Source: Paenibacillus anaericanus (GTDB lineage: Bacteria; Bacillota; Bacilli; Paenibacillales; Paenibacillaceae). From it: 64,000 bases of DNA. The stretch covers positions 62,001-126,000 of the forward strand of contig NZ_RZNY01000014.1 of the NCBI RefSeq assembly GCF_003994475.1. Direction: 5' to 3'. The first letter of the stretch is position 1, and every line of letters begins with the position of its first letter. Position numbers and translations under genes: made by a program. Below the pieces are notes generated by a model that searched no databases, was not told the DNA's origin, and worked only from the letters and a program-made list of their open reading frames with translations. Positions 1 to 9,245 of the stretch are shown here, one piece after another.

Positions 1-1
1 T

Positions 2-190
2 AATGAGTATGCGACATTGTATCACAAATATCAGGTGCGCTATGGCATTATGGGACATGTCCATTATCGGAAAAGATATACCGAGCAAGAGACAGAGATG
101 ATCTGCGCCTGCCTAGGATATCGCAAAGAATGGAGCGGGACAGAAGCGATCAAAGAAATACAAAATTGTCTGCAGATCATTTCCATTTAG
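2..190 (+). CDS. C-terminal fragment of an unrecognised protein
   Basis: An open frame runs in from the left edge and stops at TAG 188-190, leaving 62 codons of a C-terminus. The peptide is rich in Tyr, His and Cys (it contains YGIMGHVHYRKRY and MICACLGYRKEW) and ends in NCLQIISI. I do not recognise the family. A strong hairpin follows 27 bp after the stop, which fits the true 3' end of a gene. The rest of the gene lies outside the window, so no function is proposed. Confidence 0.5.
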   Translation, partial: NEYATLYHKYQVRYGIMGHVHYRKRYTEQETEMICACLGYRKEWSGTEAIKEIQNCLQIISI

Positions 191-216
191 GAGACTTATT
201 CGATGATAAAAAATAT

Positions 217-259
217 AGAAGCTGCCTCTAAGTAGAATTTCTACATGGAGGCAGCTTCT
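217..259. terminator. Bidirectional intrinsic terminator
   Basis: A 12-bp perfect stem (217-228 pairing with 248-259, AGAAGCTGCCTC/GAGGCAGCTTCT) separates the partial plus-strand gene from the converging beta-mannosidase gene. On the minus strand the stem is followed by a T-rich run (complement of 204-215), so it should mainly end the beta-mannosidase transcript. Confidence 0.8.
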
Positions 260-288
260 GTGTTTAATGGGGACATATCTTATCTAAC

Positions 289-2817
289 TTATTTGATGAA
301 ATCTGCCATAGAACGCACGGTCAGATTTTCCGCTGCTGAAGGAGAGAATGGCTTACCTTCCTTGCCCCTTGCCTGGAATTGTACAGTGACAGGTTGGCCT
401 GGAATTAGGTCAAAGAAGTTGTCGCTAAAGAGGCCTTCAGTTTGAGTGGACAACCATACTCCTCTGGCTAGAACATCACTTTCTAGCGTGTAGATGCCTG
501 CAGCCTCATCATATGTTCTGCATGTAATCTTTGCAACCGGAAGCTTACTCTCCTGAGTCGCTGTGAAAAAGTACATTTTGCGATCCAGTACTTGATCGCC
601 CTGCTCCAAGGTTGCCCGAAGCACGACTTCCTGATTGTCGCTGGTTCCTATCCACTCGGCTTTGTTTACAGACTTAACTAGCGTCGCGGAGTTTGGTTCC
701 ACACTTATTTGCTGCTCCAACGTCTTGAGCAATTGACCACCCAAATCAAATGATTCTATTACAAGCTTACCATCCAATGGGGTCAGAACATCGGACACAA
801 CATGAATATCTAAATTCTCGGTGCTACTGCCATCAATGGAGACCATGATGTCACGCATACTATTCTTAATATAATATTGGGCAGCTTTCCAGCGGCCGAA
901 GTAATCCATACTCGCCCAAGAAGCTACCGGCCAGCAATCATTGATTTGCCAGTATAGAGAGCCCATGCAATAAGGCTTGTTTCGGCGGTGGGCTTCGATC
1001 GCTGTCTTCATGGCTTCTGCCTGAAGGATTTGGCTCATGTAGAGGAAGGAGGAGAAATCCTTCGGCTCCGGTAAATACATATCCATATACTGTTTGATTA
1101 GTCGGTTACCATCATTATTGCGTTGGTGGCACAGCATGACAGCAGATTCCAGCTCCATATCAGAAGGCTCAGCATAGGTGTATACGGATTTCTCTTCCGG
1201 GAAGGACTGGAACCCGTACTCACTCATGAATCGTCCAACTTTAGCATTGTAATTCTCAAACAGCTCCGCTGCATGCCATACTCCCCAATAATGAATATCG
1301 CCCGTGCTAGATAATGCATGTGAATGCTGATCTTTATTCTCTGTTAAAGCTTGCAGCGGTGAGGAAGGCCAGTAGGCTACATTGTGATGTAACTTGCCTA
1401 CGGCTTCGGGAAGCAACTGATGGAAAATGGCTTCATAATCAGACCAAATTTGCTCCCGCTGCTGCTCGTTATAACTTTGCTTCCAGCCCCATCCGGCATG
1501 CTCGTCAAAATGTGCCCAAGCGGAGTCCATCTCATTGTTACCGCACCATAAGGCAATGGAAGGATGGTTCCGAAGTCGCTTGATATTCTCTTCCGCTTCG
1601 ATCTGAACGTTGTGAAGAAAAGCTTCGTCTCCAGGATACATGCTGCAGGCGAACATGAAATCTTGCCACACGAGTATTCCGTATTCATCGCACAATTCAT
1701 AGAATACATCTTGCTCATAGATGCCACCGCCCCATACGCGAAGCATATTCATGTTGCTTATAGCCGCACTGGCGATTTCGTGCTCGTATCTTTCTTTGGT
1801 CACCCGCGAAGCAAAGCTATCATTTGGAATGTGGTTAGCACCTTTAGCAAAGACAGGAATACCATTCAACTCGAAGTAAAAAGAACTACCCTTCTCATCC
1901 TTCTTCCGAATGAGGTTGATGGTTCTCAGACCGGTTCGTACAGTCCGTTCTGCTAATGAATTGCCCGCGTGATTAAATTCCACTTTGAATTCGTACAGAT
2001 GTGGCTCTCCTAACCCACGTGACCACCATAGGTCAGGGTTAGTTATTTCGAATTCGTGATTGATGTGGTTGGTTCCCGGGGTGAGATCCACATTTAGCTC
2101 CCATTCTAAGCTTTTGGTAGACAGTTTAATTAAACCTGAGTAGGCCTGAGCGCTCTCCACTTCGATGACAGCAGTCAATTTCGCAAGCTGAGGAGTGACC
2201 TCTTTTTGCTCCATGTACAGATCGGTGATCTTCACTTCAGACCAAGCTTCTAAACGGGTTTCGCGCCAAATACCACTCGTGACAAATCGTGGACCCCAAT
2301 CCCAGCCGTAATGGTAAGGGGCTTTACGTGCAAATATGCTGACCTTTTTATCGGCTAACCCTCCACCTTCCGACTGGTCGTTTGGTGCTGGTAAAGCGTA
2401 CCCTAGAGCCTCAAGCTTAGGTAAGTCCTCTGCAATCGGTGACCGGAAAGTGATATGAAGCTGATTGTTACGGGGGTGCAATAAGTTATGTACATCTACA
2501 CTCCAAGTACGAAACATATTATCAGCAGACAGCACTGCCTTACCGTTTAAAGTTACATCTGCATAGGTATCGAGACCTTCAAATATAAGCTCCACATGTC
2601 GATGATTCAACAAAGCTTCATCCGCATCAAATAAAGCTACATATTCCCAATCTTTCTTGTCGATCCACTGTACATTTTGTTCATTTGTTCCATTGAAGGG
2701 ATCAGCAATAATTCCATTGTCCAGCAAATCAGTATGAACGCAGCCCGGTACAGTTGCCGGGAGCCACTCTGTATCGTCGCAAGCTTTAAATTTCCAGTTA
2801 TTCAGGATTAGTTTCAT
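289..2817 (-). CDS. Beta-mannosidase, glycoside hydrolase family 2
   Basis: The 842-residue protein has the GH2 beta-mannosidase layout: N-terminal jelly-roll sugar-binding domain (about 1-185, starting LILNNWKFK), an Ig-like sandwich (about 190-300), a TIM barrel (about 305-600) and a C-terminal domain. The expected acid/base Glu429 sits in WCGNNEMDSAW and the nucleophile Glu533 in MSEYGFQSFP. There is no signal peptide, so it should act in the cytoplasm, releasing mannose from non-reducing ends of imported beta-mannosides. ATG at 2817 follows AAGGATGA. It is transcribed divergently from a LacI-type regulator, and a sugar ABC importer lies about 6 kb away. Family assignment is firm; the natural substrate is inferred. 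Confidence 0.93.
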   Translation of the reverse strand: MKLILNNWKFKACDDTEWLPATVPGCVHTDLLDNGIIADPFNGTNEQNVQWIDKKDWEYVALFDADEALLNHRHVELIFEGLDTYADVTLNGKAVLSADNMFRTWSVDVHNLLHPRNNQLHITFRSPIAEDLPKLEALGYALPAPNDQSEGGGLADKKVSIFARKAPYHYGWDWGPRFVTSGIWRETRLEAWSEVKITDLYMEQKEVTPQLAKLTAVIEVESAQAYSGLIKLSTKSLEWELNVDLTPGTNHINHEFEITNPDLWWSRGLGEPHLYEFKVEFNHAGNSLAERTVRTGLRTINLIRKKDEKGSSFYFELNGIPVFAKGANHIPNDSFASRVTKERYEHEIASAAISNMNMLRVWGGGIYEQDVFYELCDEYGILVWQDFMFACSMYPGDEAFLHNVQIEAEENIKRLRNHPSIALWCGNNEMDSAWAHFDEHAGWGWKQSYNEQQREQIWSDYEAIFHQLLPEAVGKLHHNVAYWPSSPLQALTENKDQHSHALSSTGDIHYWGVWHAAELFENYNAKVGRFMSEYGFQSFPEEKSVYTYAEPSDMELESAVMLCHQRNNDGNRLIKQYMDMYLPEPKDFSSFLYMSQILQAEAMKTAIEAHRRNKPYCMGSLYWQINDCWPVASWASMDYFGRWKAAQYYIKNSMRDIMVSIDGSSTENLDIHVVSDVLTPLDGKLVIESFDLGGQLLKTLEQQISVEPNSATLVKSVNKAEWIGTSDNQEVVLRATLEQGDQVLDRKMYFFTATQESKLPVAKITCRTYDEAAGIYTLESDVLARGVWLSTQTEGLFSDNFFDLIPGQPVTVQFQARGKEGKPFSPSAAENLTVRSMADFIK

Positions 2818-2857
2818 AGGTTCATTTCATCCTTCCGTTTTCGTTTGAAGTGACCTC

Positions 2858-2886
2858 ATTATACAATGGTCCAAAATTAACGTAAA
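2858..2886 (-). promoter_or_regulatory. Beta-mannosidase promoter with operator-like palindrome
   Basis: Reading leftwards, a -35 TTTACG (2881-2886) and -10 TATAAT (2858-2863) are 17 bp apart, about 40 bp before the beta-mannosidase start. The -35 overlaps TTAACGTAA (2877-2885), a short CG-centred near-palindrome of the kind bound by LacI-family regulators; such a regulator is encoded next door. The promoter is read from sequence; the operator role is inferred. Confidence 0.55.
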
Positions 2887-3015
2887 CTATATTTGTGTTT
2901 ATTTTGTTCATAATGTAAAGTTGGTGTAGATAAAGTAAGATTTAAATGCTATTTTTATATAAAAACATACTTTTAGTTAACAAATTGAACACTATTCATA
3001 AGGGGTTGTAAATCA

Positions 3016-4110
3016 GTGAAGAGGAAAATGACCTCACTTGATATTGCGAATCGACTTGGTTTGTCGCGGACGACGGTCTCAAAAGCTTTGAATGGAAATG
3101 AAGGGGTACCGGATTCAACGCGCGAACGGGTGTTAAATATGGCAGCTGAGATAGGCTATAAACATTATGGCCGAGAAATAACTCCTGCCCCCGGTAACAG
3201 TGGAAGAAATTCTGCAGTTGGATCAGGTACATCAGACGGCTCACTTGGAGCGCTGCGAACCATTGCTCTACTTATTCCTTCGGGTATAGGGATGTCGCAG
3301 CAAGGATACTGGGTGGATGTACTTAGAGGAGTAGAAGAAACCGCAAGACATTATGACTGTACGATGGTGCTACACTTTATTTCGCCTCAGGACTGTAAAG
3401 AGTTGAAGATTCCGCATTCATTAAGTAACAGAGAGATCGATGGGGTCATTGCAGCGGGGCTGACCTCAAAGGATTATATTCATGCCTTGAAGGAATGGGG
3501 TCTCCCTACCGTGTTGATCGATTGTCATGCGGACTTTCAAACGAAGGATATGATTTGTGATACGGTTATGATGGAGAGTGAACAAAGTGTATTCGAACTT
3601 ACAAGTCATCTAATCTCACTAGGTCATACATCCATTGGATTTATCGGTAATATCCAAAACTGCTTGTCCTTTAATGAACGTTGGTTCGGATTTACCAGAG
3701 CTTTAATTCATGCTGCATTGCCTCTGGAGAAGTCGTGCTGTGCGATCGCGGATGTTCCAAGCCATTATTTTGATATCCGGGAAGTGGGAGATGCGCTTAG
3801 TACAATGCCGAAGCTTCCTAGCGCGTTGGTATGTGCGAACGATCTAGTTGCTAGACAGGTTATCAAATGGGTGTCGTCCCAAGGAATTCGAGTACCAGTA
3901 GATGTATCCGTTACTGGCTTCGATCTGCTGAGCGATGGAGAAGATTCCGAATCGGAGAATCACTTGACTTCAGTAAGGGTGAATGGCAGCGATATTGGTG
4001 CTAGAGCTTTTGAACAACTGTTGTGGCGGGCCAATCATCGAGAACGTCCGGCTGAGAATATTCGTATTGCGTGTTCTGTGGAAATAGGGTGCTCAACCGC
4101 AACTATTTAA
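3016..4110 (+). CDS. LacI-family transcriptional regulator
   Basis: The 364-residue protein begins with a LacI helix-turn-helix and hinge (about residues 5-55, MTSLDIANRLGLSRTTVSKA) followed by a periplasmic-binding-protein-like effector domain (about 80-360; it contains GVIAAG, GHTSIGFIGN and ALVCANDLVA). A Gly/Ser-rich linker of about 20 residues joins the two. Translation starts at GTG 3016 after AGGGG. Its divergent position next to the beta-mannosidase gene suggests it represses that gene, probably responding to a mannoside or related sugar. The ligand cannot be read from the sequence. Confidence 0.9.
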   Translation: MKRKMTSLDIANRLGLSRTTVSKALNGNEGVPDSTRERVLNMAAEIGYKHYGREITPAPGNSGRNSAVGSGTSDGSLGALRTIALLIPSGIGMSQQGYWVDVLRGVEETARHYDCTMVLHFISPQDCKELKIPHSLSNREIDGVIAAGLTSKDYIHALKEWGLPTVLIDCHADFQTKDMICDTVMMESEQSVFELTSHLISLGHTSIGFIGNIQNCLSFNERWFGFTRALIHAALPLEKSCCAIADVPSHYFDIREVGDALSTMPKLPSALVCANDLVARQVIKWVSSQGIRVPVDVSVTGFDLLSDGEDSESENHLTSVRVNGSDIGARAFEQLLWRANHRERPAENIRIACSVEIGCSTATI

Positions 4111-4114
4111 AAAA

Positions 4115-4148
4115 CAAGCCTGAAGTAGTTGAAGCTACCCCAGGCTTG
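4115..4148 (-). terminator. Intrinsic terminator between converging genes
   Basis: CAAGCCTG (4115-4122) pairs with CAGGCTTG (4141-4148), with an inner GTAG/CTAC pairing. On the minus strand the stem is followed by TTTTTTAAA, so it terminates the oxidoreductase gene; it may also end the LacI transcript. Confidence 0.75.
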
Positions 4149-4187
4149 GTATGAATTTAGGATCTTGATGTCCAACAGTACGGGCTC

Positions 4188-5474
4188 TTAATTTTGCCAG
4201 AGGTCGTCTATCTTCACAGGTTGTCCTGTACGGATGGAGCGGTTAGCCGCAATGCCAGTCATAATGGAGAGCGCACCATCTATATGGGAAGCGGCACGAT
4301 TGAAACGATCCTCCTGCTTCTTTTCAAAAATGTCACGAAGCATAACTGGATCGCCGCCGCCATGGCCACCAGCCCCTTGTTCAAACTCCACAGAATATGG
4401 TTCTTTGAAATGAGGGTAAATAACAATACTCATTCCTTCCAACGCGCCTTCATTCTCTTTTTTGCCCCCGGAATTCACATAGGACTTCTCTGTAACACGT
4501 ACTTCCATACGTCCTTCAGTGCCATTGAAAACAATAATAAAACCTTCCCAAGGCATATAAGCGTTTAGTGAATAGTTCATTACTGCTTTGTTCTTATACT
4601 TGACCATTACGCTCATCGTATCTTCAATACTGATATTATCTCCGAACACGCTTTGATCGCGCTGGTACCCATCTTCATGCTCGGCATCTAGATACATACT
4701 CTTTAAATGCTCATTCTGATCAAGGTGTAAGGCAAAAGGATCGTTCTGGGCAAATTCACTGCCATATGCACGTTGATAAAAATCAGTGACACCACGTTTC
4801 TCGGCGTTTTCCTTACCGTAATACCTCAGGTCGCCCATCGCAAAAACCGTATCCGGTTTAGAATCCAACCAGAAGTTCATTAGGTCAAAATGATGCGTTG
4901 ACTTGTGTACAAGTAATCCCCCGCTATTACGCTTATCGCGATGCCATCTACGGAAGTAGTCAGCTCCATGTTCAGTATTCAGCAGCCATTCAAAATTCAC
5001 TGAGAGAATTTCGCCAATCGTTCCATCCATAATAATTTCTCTAATCTTGGTATTATGAGGAGCATAGCGGTAATTGAACGTTACACGAAGATTTTGGCCA
5101 GTTCGTTCGATCGCATCAAATATCTCCTTGCATTTCTCTTCATCTGTGGTCATAGGTTTTTCTGAAATGACGTCACAGCCTAGTTCCATGGCTAGAATGA
5201 TATATTTATGGTGAGTACGATCAATCGTACATACAAGTACAAAATCAGGTTTATGCTCCTCTATCATACGATCAAAATCCTCAGCTTTATAGGTAGCGAT
5301 AGCATGATAGTTGTATTTGTCCACTAAAAGTTGATTGGCATAATTCATTCTCGTCTGATTGACATCGCATATCGCTACTAACTCTGAAGTTTCTTTATAA
5401 GTTGTAATTAATTCACTATAGAAAAATTCGGCTCGACCTCCGGTACCTACGATGACATATTTCTTTTTGGACAA
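4188..5474 (-). CDS. Gfo/Idh/MocA-family NAD(P)-dependent oxidoreductase
   Basis: This is a 428-residue sugar- or inositol-type dehydrogenase. An N-terminal Rossmann fold carries VIVGTGGRAEFF, followed by the family EKPMTTDE motif (about residue 108) and a C-terminal substrate domain with the HKSTHHFDLMNFW helix (about 190). A GTG at 5483 abuts the GGAG ribosome site with no spacing, so I chose TTG 5474, nine bases downstream of GGAG. It is monocistronic and faces away from an AraC-type regulator. The probable role is oxidation or epimerisation of a sugar from the neighbouring catabolic locus; the substrate is unknown. Confidence 0.87.
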   Translation of the reverse strand: MSKKKYVIVGTGGRAEFFYSELITTYKETSELVAICDVNQTRMNYANQLLVDKYNYHAIATYKAEDFDRMIEEHKPDFVLVCTIDRTHHKYIILAMELGCDVISEKPMTTDEEKCKEIFDAIERTGQNLRVTFNYRYAPHNTKIREIIMDGTIGEILSVNFEWLLNTEHGADYFRRWHRDKRNSGGLLVHKSTHHFDLMNFWLDSKPDTVFAMGDLRYYGKENAEKRGVTDFYQRAYGSEFAQNDPFALHLDQNEHLKSMYLDAEHEDGYQRDQSVFGDNISIEDTMSVMVKYKNKAVMNYSLNAYMPWEGFIIVFNGTEGRMEVRVTEKSYVNSGGKKENEGALEGMSIVIYPHFKEPYSVEFEQGAGGHGGGDPVMLRDIFEKKQEDRFNRAASHIDGALSIMTGIAANRSIRTGQPVKIDDLWQN

Positions 5475-5603
5475 GGTGATCACTCCATTTACTTTGATTT
5501 GAATCTATCTTATAGTATATGAAATGTGAAAATCTAAGCTTTTTCTAGTCGTTTCACTAAAAACTATGCCTATTTTATCCTTTCAAAGAATGAGGTATGA
5601 CTA

Positions 5604-6431
5604 ATGAGTGCAGTGCCATTTTTTGAAATAGAGCAAATCAAGCGGACAGGGCAGTTTAATATGGACTCTGACCACTTTCATGAAACTTATGAAATCTATT
5701 ATTTGCTGGCTGGTGAACGCTACTATTACATTAACAATCGTATTTACGCACTTCAGGTGGGTGATTTGCTATTTATTAATAAGAATCAACTGCACCGTAC
5801 AACTAGTAAAGGGACTTCCAATCATGAAAGGATATTGATCAATTTTGATGATCTATTTATTCAGTCCGTGGTGGAGATGGTGGTCAATCGGTTGCCCTTG
5901 TTTCAGGGAGAGAGTTTTTTGCTTCGGCCTAGTGTTCATGAGCAAGGAAGGATTGTTGACCTACTCTACATGATGCTGCGAGAGCAACAAGAGGACTCAC
6001 TCTGGAGTACCCCCTATTTGCAGGCCTTGCTTCTTCAACTTCTGATTATTCTCGGACGAATACGTGAGGAGAAGCCCGAACCTGTGCTCCCTGAAGACAA
6101 TGAAACGCAACGAAGGGTATATGGCATCATTGAATACTTGAATACTTATTTTGCGGAGAAGCTGACACTTGAGGGGATCGCGGAGAATTTTTTTATCAGT
6201 GCAACGTATCTATGCCGTATTTTCAAGAAGACAACAGGGTTTACGGTTATAGAGTATATTAACTATGTGCGAATTAGAGAAGCGCAGGCCTTATTGCGGG
6301 ATACTAATTGGAAGGTTACGAAAATTGCTGAGCAGACAGGTTTTGATAGCATTGCTCACTTTGGAAGGGTATTTAAACAGATTACGAAGCGTTCACCGCT
6401 GCAATATCGAAAGCAGAATAGACCTGAATGA
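5604..6431 (+). CDS. AraC-family regulator with cupin sensor domain
   Basis: The 275-residue regulator has an N-terminal AraC/cupin effector pocket (about residues 10-90, including HFHETYEIYYLLAGERYY and GDLLFINKNQLHR) and a C-terminal pair of helix-turn-helix motifs (about 175-270, including ITKRSPLQYRKQ). The ATG follows GAGG by eight bases. It is divergent from the Gfo/Idh oxidoreductase gene, the usual position for a local activator of that gene. The inducer is unknown and is presumably a sugar. Confidence 0.9.
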   Translation: MSAVPFFEIEQIKRTGQFNMDSDHFHETYEIYYLLAGERYYYINNRIYALQVGDLLFINKNQLHRTTSKGTSNHERILINFDDLFIQSVVEMVVNRLPLFQGESFLLRPSVHEQGRIVDLLYMMLREQQEDSLWSTPYLQALLLQLLIILGRIREEKPEPVLPEDNETQRRVYGIIEYLNTYFAEKLTLEGIAENFFISATYLCRIFKKTTGFTVIEYINYVRIREAQALLRDTNWKVTKIAEQTGFDSIAHFGRVFKQITKRSPLQYRKQNRPE

Positions 6432-6478
6432 TAACGACCTGATGAAGGTGTAAGGACCGTAAAATTTGAGCGTTATGA

Positions 6479-8239
6479 TCATTCATAACGCTCTTGCCGT
6501 ATTGGAATTACAATTTCAACCATAGTACCCAAGCCGAGCTTGCTTCGGATGCGGAAATTATATTTATTGTTATAAGTTAACTTCAATCTCTTGTTGGTAT
6601 TAAACAAGCCAACATGTTTCGTTCGTTCCTCATCAGACTCCAGCCGCTGTTGAATTTGACTTAGTCTTAGGGGGTCGATCCCAATTCCGTTATCAATGAC
6701 CACGATAGAAAGCTGCTCTTCCTTTAGGGTTAGCTTGACTTTGATGAGTCCGAGGCCTTCTTTCTCCTTAATTCCGTGGTAGAGACTGTTTTCCAGAAGT
6801 GGCTGCAAGAGTAGTTTCATCGTATATAGCTTAGTTATTTCCTCCTCGTATTCAAAGATCACGTCAAACTTATCTTTATATCGCTTTTTTTGAATATTGA
6901 TATAACTGATGGAATTGGCTATTTCTTCGCTCCAGGTTACGGTTTTAGTAGGGTTGCTGAAGGAGTAGGACAATAAGTCGGATAAGTTCTCAATCATCTC
7001 ACTGACTTTATTAGGCTTCCCGGTCAATGCTACAGATTCCCAATATACCGAATGCAAGGTATTATACAGAAAATGTGGGTTGATCTGGGATTGTAGGGCT
7101 AATAGTTCCATTACCTGCAATCTATACTTTTTCTCCAAAAGTTGTGTTCGGATATACCGATGCTCGATAAAATGGGTGATCATATTTTGGATAATATAAG
7201 TATATTCATCCCTTACCTTTACGGGTGGCTTTGGTAGGACATGGGTGTCATCAGCTGACTTGATGAGCGTCCGAATCATCTTTAGCTGTTTATAATTTCG
7301 TCGTACTAAATAATAAGTGAGGAAAAATCCACACACTACGGATATACCTACAAATACAAGCGTAAGGTAAAGGATACGAGAAGGTGTCTTATACAACTCG
7401 GAATGAGGAATGACAGAGACATATTTCCATTTATAACGTTCGGATTCAACCTTGGTGATATTGACTTTCCCCTGTGATGTAGTCATATCAAACGATCCTG
7501 AAGGGTGATCAGCGATCCACTGAATATCTTTATCCTCAAAGAGCTCTTTATGTTGGTTGGAGAAGATGATGTTGTCTTCTTCATCCAACACAAACAAATG
7601 CTGACCTTGATAAGTTGTAATATCGTCTAAAATATTCTCGATGTATTTTGGCCGAATATTAAGAATAATTGCTGTTTTTTGCGGGACCAGTACATTATAG
7701 AAAGTAACGATAGGTGTAGGAGTTGTCTCAAACTCATAAAAGCGGATATCCCTTCGGGATGTCCATTTTTTTGCGGAATCAGTATAGTTCATAAACTGGT
7801 CATACCATGCCGTATCGTAAAAATGATCCAAAGTTACCAGTCCGTCGACGGAAGATAAAAATCGGTTATGCGGGTTGTCGACATAGAGATAAAATGATTG
7901 AATATAGGGTTTTGAGCTTGTAAAGGCATTCAAAAAGCTGGAAATGATCCTGTTCGAGGTCGAACTCTCATAGGTATAATATGGACTTTTAAGTATAATA
8001 GACAGCTCGTTAAATATATCCGCATTATCATAAAGGGCTAGATACAGGGTATCTAGTTCATTTAAAATCATTTCAAGTTGTGTTTGAGATTGGAGTAGCA
8101 GGAAACTGCTGTTTTGGTTAATATCAGCTTTGATGTCATGCTGTGTCGTAATGGTAGAGAGAGAACCAAGTATAATGATTGGAATAAGTAGTGGAATAAG
8201 AAAGGTGGCTAATTGTTTGATAAAGTACTTCTCTCTCAT
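6479..8239 (-). CDS. YesM-type sensor histidine kinase
   Basis: The 586-residue membrane kinase has TM1 (about 10-30), a large extracytoplasmic sensor region (about 35-285, Cache-like), TM2 (about 289-311), a HAMP segment, a His_kinase domain with the phospho-acceptor in QSQINPHFLYNT (His389), and a HATPase domain with N-box Asn484 and a DNGIGI G-box. The start overlaps the stop of the response regulator by four bases (ATGA), so the two are translationally coupled. YesM/YesN-type pairs usually control nearby carbohydrate ABC importers; the importer at 9246-12417 is divergent from this pair and is the probable target. Confidence 0.93.
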   Translation of the reverse strand: MREKYFIKQLATFLIPLLIPIIILGSLSTITTQHDIKADINQNSSFLLLQSQTQLEMILNELDTLYLALYDNADIFNELSIILKSPYYTYESSTSNRIISSFLNAFTSSKPYIQSFYLYVDNPHNRFLSSVDGLVTLDHFYDTAWYDQFMNYTDSAKKWTSRRDIRFYEFETTPTPIVTFYNVLVPQKTAIILNIRPKYIENILDDITTYQGQHLFVLDEEDNIIFSNQHKELFEDKDIQWIADHPSGSFDMTTSQGKVNITKVESERYKWKYVSVIPHSELYKTPSRILYLTLVFVGISVVCGFFLTYYLVRRNYKQLKMIRTLIKSADDTHVLPKPPVKVRDEYTYIIQNMITHFIEHRYIRTQLLEKKYRLQVMELLALQSQINPHFLYNTLHSVYWESVALTGKPNKVSEMIENLSDLLSYSFSNPTKTVTWSEEIANSISYINIQKKRYKDKFDVIFEYEEEITKLYTMKLLLQPLLENSLYHGIKEKEGLGLIKVKLTLKEEQLSIVVIDNGIGIDPLRLSQIQQRLESDEERTKHVGLFNTNKRLKLTYNNKYNFRIRSKLGLGTMVEIVIPIRQERYE

Positions 8240-8994
8240 GGAGCGACTTGTCCATTTCTATATTCGCTAGGTGTCTTCCCATAATAGCCCTTGAATGTGC
8301 GTGTGAAATTTTTGGCATTGCTATAACCGATCATTTCACTAATTTCATAGGTTTTATAGCTGACATTTTGAAGCAGGTGGACTGCCATCTCCATCTTGAC
8401 TTTTAGAAGGTAATCTGAGAAGTTCTGTCCCGTTTTTTGTTTGAAAAAGAAACTAAGGTAGTTGGCATTCATATGAACCTGTTTGGCTACTTCTTCAAGT
8501 GAAGCTTCGCTGTAATTTTCATTTACATAAGTCTTAATTTTATTGATAATGAGACTTTCATCCCCTTTAAGCCTATCTATCTCCAGCTTTGGAGGTCCCT
8601 CGTTAACCGTATTCTCAGTCTCGATATCTTCTTTAACCTTGATAAACACATCCATAAGAACGTGGTATTTGGCGGGCTTAAGCACATAGTTAGTAACTTT
8701 GTAATGAAGTGCTTTCTGAGCATATTCAAAATCACGGTAACCGCTAAGAAATACGATTTTGATATTCCGCTTGCTTTTGTATAGATTCTCTGCAAGTTCA
8801 ATACCTGACATGACAGGCATCTTTATATCTGTAAGAACAACATCGACGCGTTCATCTCCAGCGATAAATTGGAGAGCTTCTTGTCCATTACTAACTTGAC
8901 CGATAATATCAAACCCGACTTCATCCCAAGGGAAATAACTGGAGAGGGCTTCTCTCGTTTCAACTTCATCATCAACAATTAACAGGTTGTACAT
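8236..8994 (-). CDS. YesN/AraC-type response regulator, short form
   Basis: The 252-residue protein has an N-terminal receiver domain (Asp56 in VLTDIKMPVMSG, conserved Lys in VLKPAKY) directly followed by an AraC-type DNA-binding domain (about 150-248, with SYKTYEISEMIGY and TPSEYR). YesN-like regulators are often about 500 residues with a long middle region; this one lacks it. ATG follows AGAGGTG. It is the first gene of a two-gene unit with the sensor kinase and is divergent from the sugar importer it probably activates. Confidence 0.92.
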   Translation of the reverse strand: MYNLLIVDDEVETREALSSYFPWDEVGFDIIGQVSNGQEALQFIAGDERVDVVLTDIKMPVMSGIELAENLYKSKRNIKIVFLSGYRDFEYAQKALHYKVTNYVLKPAKYHVLMDVFIKVKEDIETENTVNEGPPKLEIDRLKGDESLIINKIKTYVNENYSEASLEEVAKQVHMNANYLSFFFKQKTGQNFSDYLLKVKMEMAVHLLQNVSYKTYEISEMIGYSNAKNFTRTFKGYYGKTPSEYRNGQVAP

Positions 8995-9175
8995 GATTTC
9001 ACCTCTGATGTAATGTAAAGGCTTACAATGTTGAGTATACCAGATTGAATTAATACTATAGTAAGCTATTTCGCAGATAACTTGAACAACTGTAATAATG
9101 ATTCATTTCACAACAATAGGATACCTTTTCTTGAATAAGCGTGTTTTTTGATACCTTTTTCTAAGATTAGCTCCC

Positions 9176-9218
9176 TTAAAAACGGTGGAATTGGGGCTTA
9201 TAATTAAAAGCGCTTACA
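9176..9218 (+). promoter_or_regulatory. Sugar importer promoter with cre-like site
   Basis: A perfect -10 TATAAT (9199-9204) is preceded 17 bp upstream by a poor -35 (TTAAAA, 9176-9181), as expected for an activator-dependent promoter. Immediately downstream lies TAAAAGCGCTTACA (9205-9218), which matches the CcpA cre consensus TGWAANCGNTNWCA at all but one position. Placed at the transcription start, it would give catabolite repression of the importer. Confidence 0.7.
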
Positions 9219-9245
9219 TTAAATGTAGTCAAAGGAGAATGAACG